Below are positions 41,530 through 52,568 of a stretch of 64,000 nt of DNA, in pieces (position 1 is the stretch's first letter; every line of letters starts with the position of its first letter). The notes below the pieces were generated by a model that searched no databases, was not told where the DNA came from, and saw nothing but the letters and a program-made list of their open reading frames with translations. The position numbers and the translations under genes were made by a program. Source of the stretch: Bufo bufo (taxonomy: Eukaryota; Chordata; Amphibia; Anura; Bufonidae); NCBI RefSeq assembly GCF_905171765.1, contig NC_053390.1, forward strand, positions 512,227,565 to 512,291,564, given 5' to 3'.

Positions 41530-43500
41530 CCCTTTGACAGTATTCCTATAGGCGTGTTGCACCACAATGGGAAATAAGTCCAGAGGGTCAGGGTCTGCAG
41601 TAAACCAGTGTGTTCTTTACTTGAGACGAGTCATAGGGCTGGCTTCTCCAATGTCCTCCCTGGCAGAAGAAGGGTTTGATGCTAAGGAAAGGCCTGATCT
41701 AGCTGCCCCTCTCTCTCTCTCTGTCTCTCTGTCAGAAGTCTGTTACCCTGGTCAAAGGCTGGAGGCTAAGGCTCTGTGGCAGAGTTTCCCCATCTTAGTG
41801 TCTTCTTCTGGTCACACAAGTAGCCTGGCAGAGTCTCCTCTTCTAAGCACTAGTCCCTAACTGCAGACCACTAGGGCCCCTGACTGCTCTACTTATATAC
41901 AGTTTCTGGCTAAACTAAAACCTTGAAGTGGGAGGGGTGGAGTGGAGAAACTCAGAACAAACAAATACAATGTTACAACTTCTATCTCTCATAAACTTGC
42001 ATTAGAGCTTCAATTATACTCAATGACAATGACACAGCAGTTTTTCCAGACTAAAACAGGTTTTCAGAGGTAATAACAGAGCTATACCAGACATCCAAAA
42101 GGTAATTCTGTCTGGTTTTGGTGATAAACAAGTCTGGCTTTTTTCCTCCAAAACATGCTCTTCTTTAAACCTTATGGAAGCTGTGGACAATTAGCAGCTT
42201 CTCATTATTAGCTAGAAAGTCCCAAAAGTCTGTCAGTATTCATTAACACTTTCCACAGTGCTTTGCAGATGAACAGGATACATATCACAACATACATATA
42301 AAATACAGTTACACACTATTAAACAGTATAAGTTAGTGCAAACTAACCCTTTAAAGTGAAATAAAAGAGTTGATGAATTTGCATAAAGGAAATAGGGGTT
42401 AATGTGCACAAATGTCCTGACTTCAAAGTACCCTTGCTTCAGGGCACCACAACTGTATAGATATGGCATTTACACGGGATCACTATTAAGAATTTTGTCA
42501 TTACCTATTTACAGCTATAATCCCAAAGATAATCTCTTGAGGAATAAAACTTAGACATTATAACGGTAGTGCAAACTAGGTATAGTTTTTACCCTAGATC
42601 AGTAGTATGCATTACCGTTCAAAAGTTAAGAATAACTGGGAAATTTTGCATAAAAAAAGAAGAATCATTGTTGTTTTCATTAACAATAACATAAATTCCT
42701 TTATTATCAGTTTTAAAGCTTTTACAGAGGACATTACTGGGCCTTATTCTAGAACTGCATGTTTCTATGGTGCTTTAGAGTAATGGTTGCATAGGATATT
42801 GTGCAGCTATGTTCAGGTACCTGGCTATCAGAGACAGGCAGGCAGAAATGGCTTTTCAGCTTCAGCAAAAATCTAAAAATGATTAATGAAAAAGTCATGT
42901 CCCCCAAAAAAATTTTTCTGACCTTTTGGTGGATCCTTTATAAAAAGTAAAGCAAAAACCCTATTTGCCATTAAAATAAGACATTTTGATTTTGTTTTTT
43001 GAACCTAGCTTTTGCATACATGTACTGAGGCAAAATACTGATAGGGGAAAAGGGTCTAATCCAAAGCTTGAAGATTAAGGCTAGGTTTAGACACTGCTAT
43101 TTTTGCCATAGCTTTCTGAAATTGCAATGTGTAAACCCAATCTAAATAATCTCTAACCTTATTCATTGTCTTGATTACATTTTCAATTATATTACACCTT
43201 TTTGGTGAAGAAAAGTATGAGTTTTCATGAACCTCCAAACATCTGAAAAATAGCACATAGTATATAAAATTTGGACATACATGCCTTTAGGAGAACATGA
43301 GCTAATGGTAGCACTGAGAAAGCCTGCTCAATCAATGTTTCCTTTTGTCTCATATTTTCAGTGCGGACATATTAATTAACTTGGTTTGTGGCCAAAAGCA
43401 GATTTTCTATCCACTCAGTGTCAGAAACATGGACAGATTTTTTTTTCCATCAGGAAATACTTTTTAGAAACATTTTTGGAAGGTGCCCCACTTTGAACAA
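41530..43500. other. No gene recognised
   Basis: Two kilobases without a recognisable gene or repeat end. Longest frame 97 aa (41567-41860) is serine/leucine-rich because of a (ct)n tract near 41710. The segment 43079-43145 has a weak inverted pair (taaggctaggtttagac and gtgtaaacccaatct), perhaps an old MITE. Confidence 0.45.
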
Positions 43501-43507
43501 CATTTAA

Positions 43508-43759
43508 AGGGTTCCCTGGGATTAAAAAATAAAATAAAAACTGGCCTTTCTTCTAACCTGTGGAAGAAAGATCATTTTATTAATACTTACCAGTCCCTTA
43601 CTCCATCGATGCCCCTGTCCCCACTGCACTCACAAAGGCAGGTGCCAACTGGGCAAAAGAGCTGGCAGAGCCAAGGAAGGGTAAGCATTACTCGAACAAA
43701 CTTTTGTTCCACAGGTTTTAGAAGGAAGGCCAGTTTTTATAAAAGCCCATAGAACCCCA
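43508..43759. mobile_element. Kolobok/T2-type MITE
   Basis: TTAA flanks (43504-43507 and 43760-43763), with imperfect inverted ends agggttccctgggattaa and ttataaaagcccatagaacccca shortened by small differences. aaaactggcctttcttcta and tagaaggaaggccagttttt are inverted inside. Confidence 0.75.
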
Positions 43760-43977
43760 TTAAAGTGTACATAAAAAGTTGAGTAAATTTGTAAATCCTT
43801 TCTGCATGAAAAATGTTTTTTTTTTTCTGAGTGACCCTTGTTAAAGTGGTTGTCTCACTTCAGCAAATGGCATTTATCAAGGCACTTACTAAGGTATTGT
43901 TATTATCCATATTGTTTCCTTTGCTGGCTTGATTCATTTTTTCATCTCATCATAGACCTTTTTCTGTCCATGGTTAC

Positions 43978-44450
43978 TAGTGATGAGCAAAGTTTTTAAA
44001 CATTTAATTTGACTGCTTCACTGAACTTCAACAAGAAATTCGATTTGCTACGAATTACTTCGCAACGAATCCCCCACCCCCCATCATTTAATCCCTCAGA
44101 TGCCGCGTTCAACACTGAGTCACATTCAGCCTATCTGGGTTAATCAGGGGTTAAAACAAAAAAAAACATACTCACCTCATCCATTTGATCGCAGAGAGGC
44201 TGTCGTCGTCACCCTGATTGAAGAAAACGTGCCAATTGTCTTGCGTGATGACACCACACGTCAGCATGTCCAAGAATTGCTGCATTTTAATCAATCAAAA
44301 AGGTGAATGTTTTTTTTTTTTTTACTGCCATTTCAGGAAAAATTATTTAGTTACCACGAAGTGGCAAGAAATTTGAATTTGTGGCAAATCAAATTTTTCC
44401 GGAAATTCAGATCAAATTCCACTTCGTTAACTTCAATTTGCTCAATACTA
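43978..44450. mobile_element. hAT-type MITE
   Basis: Ends tagtgatgagcaaag and tttgctcaatacta are inverted. Flanking octamers atggttac (43970-43977) and atgaccac (44451-44458) differ at three positions, all transitions, consistent with an aged 8-bp TSD. Inner arms carry cgaattac and gaaattcg motifs. Confidence 0.72.
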
Positions 44451-44899
44451 ATGACCACCTTGCAATCCAGCAGTGGTGACCTTGCTTGCATGCTGTAGGA
44501 AAAGGTGCCAGCCTGTGTGAAATCCCGCAGTCCCACCCACAGGGCCGTCTTTAACAAGGGGCAAAAGGGGCAGCTGCCCCGGGCCCAGTTGCTCCTGGGG
44601 GGCCCAAGCTGCCTCTTGAGCCCTGCTAGCCACTGCCCCTGGTGTCAGGCTGTCAGCCACACAGGGGGTGCTGTCATGCCATGCCTGCCGGCACTCCAGG
44701 CAGCGTACTGTGAGCTGTGATTCCCTAGGACCTTAAATGACATCATCATCATGTGACCAGTAACCTAGCAATATTACTGGTCACATGGCTATGAGGTCAT
44801 CAAGGTCCTTTCTACCAGGAGTGTTGCTGTAGAAGTTTGCCTTAACTGTGGAGCTTTTTTGTGAAGATTACATCAGAAAAAGGTGACAGGGGCTGTTAT

Positions 44900-45785
44900 G
44901 CTAATATACTGTAAACTACTGTATAGTGGGTGCTGTATACTGTGGGGGGATGTATACTATGGGGGCCTGTATACTGTGGGGGGCTATATACTGTGGGGGG
45001 CTGTATACTGTATACTGTGGGTGCTGTATATTGTGGAGTGCTATACTGCTGTACTGTATAGTGTGGGGGGCTGTATACTGTATACTGTGGGTGCTGTATA
45101 TTGTGGAGTGCTATACTGCTGTACTGTATACTGTGGGGGCTGTATACTGTATACTGTGGGTGCTGTATATTGTGGAGTGCTATACTGCTGTACTGTATAC
45201 TGTGGGGGGCTGTATACTGTGGGGGGCTGTATACTGTGGGGGGCTGTATACTGTATACTGTGGGTGCTGTATATTGTGGAGTACTATACTGCTGTACTGT
45301 ATACTGTGGGGGGCTGTATACTGTGGGGGGCTGTATACTGTGGGTGCTGTATATTGTGGAGTGCTATACTGCTGTACTGTATACTGTGGGGGGCTGTATA
45401 CTGTGGGGAGCTGTATACTGTATACTGTGGGTGCTGTATATTGTGGAGTGCTATACTGCTGTACTGTATAGTGTGGGGTGCTGTATCGTGTATAGTTTGG
45501 GGTGCTGTATACGGTGAGGTGCTATACTGCTCTACTGTATACTGTGAGGTGTTGTATACTGTGGGCTGCTATACTGCTCTACTATATACTGTGGGGTACT
45601 GTATAGTGTGGGGTGCTATACTGCATACTGTGGAGAGCTATACTGCTCTACTATATATTGTGGGGTACTGTATAGTGTGGGGTGCTATACTGCATACTGT
45701 GTGGTGCTGTATACTATAGGGTGCTATACTGCATACTGTGGGTTGCTGTATACTATAGGGTGCTATACTGCATACTTTGGGGTGC
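44900..45785. repeat. Minisatellite tgtatactgtggggggc, higher-order
   Basis: Basic unit about 17 bp (ctgtatactgtgggggg). A higher-order pattern of about 70-110 bp includes gtggagtgctatactgctgt. Units decay towards the 3' side. It reads open in several frames because the unit lacks stops in them. Confidence 0.93.
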
Positions 45786-46067
45786 TGGGTGCACTGTAAC
45801 GCTAGGGTGAGCCGAGCCCTGGTCTCCTTCCTGCAGAGCGGTGCCCACTTCCAGCCTGAGCCCAGCTGCCCAGAGCACTGATCCTGAGCCGCTGGAGTCT
45901 TCAGAACTGGAAGCAGGGCTTTTTTTCTGGCGGAACGCACCGGAACGGCGTTCCGCCACCTTTTGACATCGCAAGCTGCGATGTATCAGCGGGGAGGGAC
46001 TGGGAGGAGGAGCTGGGGGCCGGTGCGTTCACTGTGCTCCGGCCCCGCAGCTCCAGTAGAGACTTAT

Positions 46068-46395
46068 AAAATGTTTAATGAAATGAATAATGATTCCTGC
46101 TGCCCCTCAGTAGTATAACATTCAATGTATTTGTACTCACAGCCGGCTACTGACATCGTAATCCAGGCCGGCCAGGTAGACGAGCGGCAGCGTCACTGAC
46201 TGACGTCACCTGCCTGGGCCGCCTGCTTCATTCATAAAGTAGGCGGCGCACTCACGTGACGTCAGTCAGTGACGCTGCCGCTCGTCTACCCGGCCTGCCT
46301 GGATTACGATGTCAGTAGCCGGCTGTGAGTACAAATACATTGAATGTTATACTACTGAGGGGCAGCAGGAATCATTATTCATTTCATTACACATT
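46068..46395. repeat. Large near-perfect hairpin
   Basis: Left arm 46068-46225 and right arm 46240-46395 are inverted copies (for example cagccggctactgacatcgt and acgatgtcagtagccggctg). The tip is near gcctgcttcattcataaagt, a sequence also at the tip of the hairpins at 27877-28000 and 31075-31200. Confidence 0.88.
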
Positions 46396-46424
46396 GTATA
46401 ACTGTACTGGAGCGGCAATGGGGG

Positions 46425-47400
46425 GTCTGTGGATGACACTGTTATGGGGTGGGGGGGGGGTATATGGATGGCACTGTTATGGGGTGGGGGGGTCTGTGAA
46501 TGGCGATGTTATGGGGTGGGGGTGTCTGTGGATGGCACTGTTATGGGGGGGGGTATATGGATGGCACTGTTATGGGGTGGGGGTGGGGTCTATGGATGGC
46601 ACTGTTATGGGGTGGGGGGGTCTGTGGATGGCACTGTTATGGGGTGGGGGTGTCTGTGGATGGCACTGTTATGGGGTGGGGGGGTATATGGATGGCACTG
46701 TTATGGGGTGGGGGGGGTCTATGGATGGCACTGTTATGGGGTGGGGGGGTCTGTGGATGGCACTGTTATGGGGTGGGGGTGTCTGTGGATGGCACTGTTA
46801 TGGGGTGGGGGGGTTTGTGGATGGCACTGTTATGGGGTGGGGGGGTTTGTGGATGGCACTGTTATGGGGTGGGGGGGTCTCTGGATGGCACTGTTATGGG
46901 GTGGGGGGGTCTGTAGATGGCACTGTTATGGGGTGGGGGGGGTCTGTGGATGGCACTGTTATGTGGTGGGGGTGTCTGTGGATGGCACTGTTATGGGGTG
47001 GGGGGGTCTGTGAATGGCACTGTTATGGGGTGGGGGGGTCTCTGAATGGCACTGTTATGGGGTGGGGGTGTCTGTGGATGGCACTGTTATGGGGTGGGGG
47101 GGTCTCTGGATGGCACTGTTATGGGGTGGGGGGGTCTGTGGATGGCACTGTTATGGGGTGGGGGGGTTTGTGGATGGCACTGTTATGGGGTGGGGGGGTT
47201 TGTGGATGGCACTGTTATGGGGTGGGGGGGTGTGTGGATGGCACTGTTATGGGGTGTGGGGGGGTGTGTGGATGGCACTGTTATGGGGTGGGGGGGGGTC
47301 TGTGGATGGCACTGTTATGGGGTGGGGGGGTCTGTGGATGGCACTGTTATAGGATGGGGGGGGGGTCTGTGGATGGCACTGTTATAGGATGGGGGATCTG
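46425..47400. repeat. G-rich ~32-bp minisatellite
   Basis: About 30 units of gtctgtggatggcactgtta plus tggggtggggg, differing mostly in G-run length. The G runs are potential quadruplex formers. The 415-aa frame spanning it is an artefact. Confidence 0.95.
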
Positions 47401-48089
47401 TGGATGCCATCCCCAGATCCTCCACCCCATAACAGTGCCATCCTCAGATCCCCCCATTAACAGTGCCATCCCCAGATCCAGTGCCATCCCCATCTGGGGG
47501 GTTTCTTTGCTGGGCTGGACTTTTATAGCCCCCCCCCCCCCAAATTTTACTTGCGGTCCTAGGGTTGGGTAGAGGGGGCGGTCCTAGGGGTGGGTAGGGG
47601 GGCGGTCTTAGGGGCGGGTAGGGGGCGGTCCTAGGGTTGGATAGGGGCGTGGCCAGGGGAGGGGGGGTGAGTTCCACCACCTTTTCTCTGAGAAAAAAAG
47701 CCCTGACTGGAAGTATTTACAGTCATTCACTGTACTCTACCAGATGTGTGGATTTTTTGTGTGTGTGTTGCGGTGGAGGGCGTAATTGCCTGCTAAGGTG
47801 TGGGAAAGCGGGATCCAGGGGGCCCAAGCAAATTTTTGCCCAGGGTCCAATCAATATTAAAAACGGCCCTGCCCACCCACCAGAGAGGCCAGAGCTTTTC
47901 CTATAATGTGCAAGCACGACCACCAATAATGGATTGCAGGGTGGTCGTAACCATGGAAACAAGAAGCGTATAATGAGATGGAAAAATGAATCAAGCCAGG
48001 AAAGGAGGCAATATGGACAATCACAATACATTAGTAAGTGCCTTGTCTACATGATAACTGTCATTTGCTGAAGTGAGACAACCCCTGTG

Positions 48090-49128
48090 TCACCAAAAAT
48101 GTTATTTGACAGTTAAAACTAGACACATTTCCTTTTTATCTGATCTGTTTTTTTCTGATTGTAGATTTTTTTTAAATCTATTTCCTTAACATGATTATTG
48201 GGGCGGCCATCTTGCCTCAGCTGTTCTTAACAACACTTACACAGCATTAAAATATTTGCTTAACGGCAGCCCCATGGCCTATAGACACAATGGCCTGAAA
48301 GGGACCCTATTGACTTATATAGGAGAGTCTAGGCATGATCTGTGACCTGTGCAGGGGTCATTGTACAAGGAAAGTATAGATAAGCTCTGACAATCACCTA
48401 TTGTGAATGGTGGATCCTGTCTTATCTGTACATAGAGGGGATATCTCCTTATCATTACAGGAAGGATTAGAATGGTATATAAGTGTAGGTAAAGTGATCT
48501 GTATAGACAAAATAAGTAGCGCTTATAATTAGGCTTAGTGGTCAGTGCAAAAACTACAGGAATGTATGGGTTTTGTTTAAATATAGATATTGAAATGGAA
48601 CATTAAAAATAACATCATCAAAAATTCTTTCAAAATATGTTAAATATAAAAACATGATTTAAACAATAGGTCATTTTCTGAGGTCACATTCCCTTTAAAC
48701 CTAATCTGACAACTGAATAGGGCTCAAATACTCCATATGAAAAAAGAAAAAAACCTGGCTGCATTCTTCCAGAAACAGTGCCAGTCTTACAACTTAACCC
48801 TATTTACTTTAATGGGGCTTAGTGTCAATGCTAGACTCAACCCATGCCCACCAGTAAATTGTTTCTTTGACATTTTATATGTGGCCATGCCTCCATTGAA
48901 GTATGTGGAATAAGTGGCAGGATGGAACTCGTGGACTCCCAGTCACTTAATAGGGGAGGAACAGGCATATAAAATAATAAATGAGATGGGCATCCTTGCT
49001 TATTCCGCCCACTCCACGCCCCATTTTTTTTAGACCTGCCGTGAGAGGTGGAAAAGGGGAAAAAGTCGCAGATAGTCCACAGCTTAACACACAAACCCTG
49101 ATACTTAATCTTCAGCGCTCATGCTACA
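48090..49128. other. No gene recognised
   Basis: AT-rich noncoding DNA, no frame above 85 codons and no ends of repeats that I can fix. Confidence 0.45.
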
Positions 49129-49253
49129 ACTAGTGTTCAGCGAATTGAAGTGAAACAAATTTAAAGGGCTTCTGTCAGCCCACTAAACCGTTTTTTTTTT
49201 TTTGTTTACTAATAATCCCTACACTGCGATCTCTGCATACATAAGTTAAATAC

Positions 49254-50075
49254 TGAGAGACTCTAATGGCGGAGTCATAGGTAACACTCAAAAGGAAAAG
49301 CCACACGTGAGAGACTCTGATGGCGGAGGCATATGTACCCTTAATGGGAGAAGCCATACGTGAGAGACTCTAATGGCGGAGTCATATGTGACGCTAACAA
49401 GGGAGAAGCCATGCGTGAGAGACTCTAATGGCACAGCCATACGTGAGAGACTCTAATGGCGGAGTTATATGTAACACTAAAAAGGGGGAAGCCATGCGTG
49501 AGAGACTCTAATGGCACCGCCATACGTGAGAGACTCTAATGGCGGAGTTATATGTAACACTAAAAAGGGGGAAGCCATATGTGAGAGACTCTAATGGCCA
49601 AGCCATGCGTGAGAGACTCTAATGGCGGAGGCATATGTACCCTTAATGGGAGAAGCCATACGTGAGAGACTCTAATGGCGGAGTCATATGTGACGCTAAC
49701 AAGGGAGAAGCCATGCGTGAGAGACTCTAATGGCACAGCCATACGTGAGAGACTCTAATGGCGGAGTTATATGTAACACTAAAAAGGGGGAAGCCATATG
49801 TGAGAGACTCTAATGGCCAAGCCATGCGTGAGAGACTCTAATGGCGGAGTCATATGAAACACTAAAGGGAGAAGCCATGCGTGAGATATTCCAATGGCGG
49901 AGTCATACGTGACACTAACAAGGGGGAAGCCATGCGTGAGAGACTCTAATGGCACCGCCATACGTGAGAGACTCTAATGGCGGAGTAATATGTAACACTA
50001 AAAAGGGGGAAGCCATACGTGAGACTCAAATGGCTAAGCCATGCGTGAGAGACCCTAATGGCGGAGTCATATGGC
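49254..50075. repeat. Tandem array gagagactctaatggcggag
   Basis: Composite units alternate cgtgagagactctaatggc with spacers such as acactaaaaagggggaagcc. Two longer higher-order repeats are visible (around 49560-49780 and 49780-49990). Its minus-strand frames (60 aa each) are repeat translations. Confidence 0.88.
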
Positions 50076-51691
50076 GGCTTAATTACCCTCATAATTTAAC
50101 AACAACTATGCCGCACCCGTATGACTTGGGAACCCGCATAACCATGATCCTCTCCGACAATGACCTAGGACGCTAACCAGCCTACAACCATATTGCCCCC
50201 CCCGAACAACATGAAGAACGAACACCGGGCCCCCGAAGCCCTGAGGCCCCCTGAAGCCAAGGGATCGACCCGGAAGACCTTACCGTGATGATCCGTAATT
50301 AAACGTGAGCCCGACCTAAAGGCAAATACATAGACATTAGCGATCCGAACCACTTGCATGAATGAAACATTAACCATCCGTGAAAACGAAACAGATGGGA
50401 GAAAAAACCAGAGCCAGAGGCATTGCAGTTAGCTAAGAAAAACCCCTAGCCGTGACCAACACATGAACAACTGTAAAACATAGTAGGAACTTACTCCTCT
50501 CGGCCCACTGTCCGCTAGGGAGCTATTTGGTTAACTGGGGCGGGAGATCCAACTGCGTGAATGTGAACCAGCAGTAAAGGAGATCAGCCTGCGTAACCCA
50601 CCACCGAGGAAAGAAACTCAAGCCTGAAGAAGCAGCTATGTTTAACGGAAGAGCAGAATTAGAGCGGTGCGCTGATAGCCCTAGCAAGAATACTGAGTAA
50701 CCATGATGTAGAAATGAAAGAATGCAGCTTGATATGGAAGCAGAGTAGAACACATGATGCAAGAACAAGTGGGTAAATGCAGCTCTGGATGTGAGAGGTG
50801 CCTAAAACATGGTACGGGCACAGCTCTGAGTATGAGCATGAGGAGCATGGTATAACGCAGCTGTATGAATGCAAGCTGAAGGGAACAGAGTATTAATGCA
50901 ATGCAACCGCTGCTCTAGAAGTGAATGGCGTATAGGACAAAAAAGTAAAAGCAGACACACGGCTGTAGCTTGACGGTAACAATCCTGACCACGATAGTCT
51001 GACCATGGAGCCCAACTCCCTTCACCCGGAACGCTACCAGTCACGGACCGTGGAACCAAGTCCGATCCTACCGTGAATGTAAGCACATGATCCGAGTGAG
51101 AACTGCCACCATGAATTCATGTCCAGGTTCCCTGACGTGTGTCATATTTCCCCGACCCGCCAGTTCAACTAAATGTGGTGTTTAGGAAGTATACTGAATA
51201 TTACCTGTGTCTTAACTGCCCAACATTGCCCTATGGGAACTAATAGCAGATCTATGTGGTATGCAGGTAGACAGTGGCATACGTTTGAGCGAATATGCAC
51301 GTGAATAAGCTAAAATCCCCGACACGATATCATGTCCCATTAGATTAAAAGAGGTTGTGTTCAGTAATGTAGAGCACTTACAACAATAATACACATCTGT
51401 GGAACACTGGGTAAATGGGTGACAGCTCCCATGAAACCAGGCCCGAGCCTAGGAATGTGCCCGTGCTGGTGTACCTGCGCCTCTGTACGTGCGACTGCAG
51501 ACCCCCCGGCCGGCGGCGGGGTTACCAATACAGTGCGAGCCCCAGGACTGCCAAGTAGGCATGCAAACGTCACATATTTGGCCACAATTGAAGCGAAACT
51601 GGAACAGTGAGTGGGGAACAACAGAATGTTCCCCAATGATGATCAGCAACGTGCCTGATGGAAACAGTGGAAACATAAACCAAAGGTAAGG

Positions 51692-51716
51692 TTTTTTTTT
51701 TTTTTTTTTTTTTTTT
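51692..51716. repeat. T25 homopolymer
   Basis: Uninterrupted run of 25 T on the plus strand, ending in AAAA. Confidence 0.95.
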
Positions 51717-51990
51717 AAAACATCGGCAATGCTGCTCCCGCACAGAGAGACCAACCACGCCGCCCTGGAGCGGGACAACCAAGGACTCTGGAGTCTTGTA
51801 ACACCAAAATGACACTTGCCGCCCGTGGGCACATATACACACAGAACTATGAATCACATAGGTCTGCTGACTGATAACCACAAAATCAGACCCGATTCCT
51901 TACAGTGACAGCCCACGGACTGAATGTCATAGATTGCATGCTCTGAGTTCCCCTCCCCCACCCTTATTATAGAAGACTGAGCGTTCATAC

Positions 51991-52038
<48 letters not shown>
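51991..52038. repeat. Compound microsatellite (GT)n(AT)n
   Basis: Thirteen GT repeats followed by eleven AT repeats without interruption. Confidence 0.97.
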
Positions 52039-52471
52039 GGTCCAGAAGGCACCAAACAAGGACATAGGAACTCAGTGGACGGCTGTGGCTACCTCTGGCC
52101 AGTCTGTACATGTACCACATGGTGGATTCGCCAGCAAGCATAACAGGTGTTGCTATATAGTACATTCATACTGGTGAGATGATTTACAAACAAGAGCTCT
52201 GTATTAGACTGTCAGTGTAACCAATTATGTATATATATTCGTGGGCGGAATTCTTAATACGGTGCGAGCGTTACCAGGGGCGGAGCCAACGTGCGTGCCT
52301 AGCAACCGGCACACGCGGCTGCTCCCGGCACGCCTGCCCGCACAGCAAGCCCGCGCCGCGCCGCCCGGCATCCCCGCAAGAGTATACGGCCTCCCCCACC
52401 CGTTCCCCCTGTGTGCCCCACCGTGAAGCGCAGGGAAAAGGTTGGTGCTGAGGGAGGTTTCTCAATGGAAG

Positions 52472-52568
52472 CCGATGCGTTCCACCGTGGAACGCATCGG
52501 GGAGTGGTGGAGCTCCGGAGGTGGGCGGAATAGTACCTGCCGATGCGTTCCACCGTGGAACGCATCGG
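52472..52568. repeat. Two copies of a perfect 29-bp palindrome
   Basis: ccgatgcgttccac with its mirror around a single central base occurs at 52472-52500 and again at 52540-52568. The 39-bp spacer is ggagtggtggagctccgg-like, itself partly palindromic. Confidence 0.9.

Larger units (their letters stand above)
44540..47871. mobile_element. Non-autonomous hAT-type element built of minisatellites
   Basis: Perfect 8-bp TSD cccaccca (44532-44539 and 47872-47879). The termini cagggccgtctttaac and attaaaaacggccctg are inverted. The content is a ~17-bp minisatellite, a 328-bp hairpin and a ~32-bp minisatellite. No transposase is present. The 278- and 415-aa frames are repeat translations. The end resembles the fragment at 7299-7433 and the element at 57461-59494. 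Confidence 0.85.
43844..48084. mobile_element. Kolobok/T2-type MITE holding two later insertions
   Basis: The left end agtggttgtctcacttcagc follows TTAA (43840-43843). The right end gctgaagtgagacaacccct is at about 48065-48084; its terminal bases and TTAA are eroded. Arms such as tagtaagtgcctt and aaggcacttacta pair. Two elements are inside: a hAT MITE (43978-44450) and a 3.3-kb hAT-type element (44540-47871). Without them the host is about 440 bp. Confidence 0.7.

Noticed and set aside
44883..45719. 278-aa cysteine/tyrosine-rich open frame
   Set aside because: Produced by the tgtatactgtgggg minisatellite; overlapping frames give the same repeat shifted.
46325..47572. 415-aa open frame
   Set aside because: It is the translation of the ~32-bp G-rich minisatellite, open in all three plus frames, with a monotonous glycine/tryptophan repeat and no start context or domain.
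49254..50075. Regular repeats that might be taken for a CRISPR array
   Set aside because: Repeat and spacer lengths vary, the spacers repeat themselves, there are no cas genes, and the setting is eukaryotic. It is an ordinary tandem array.
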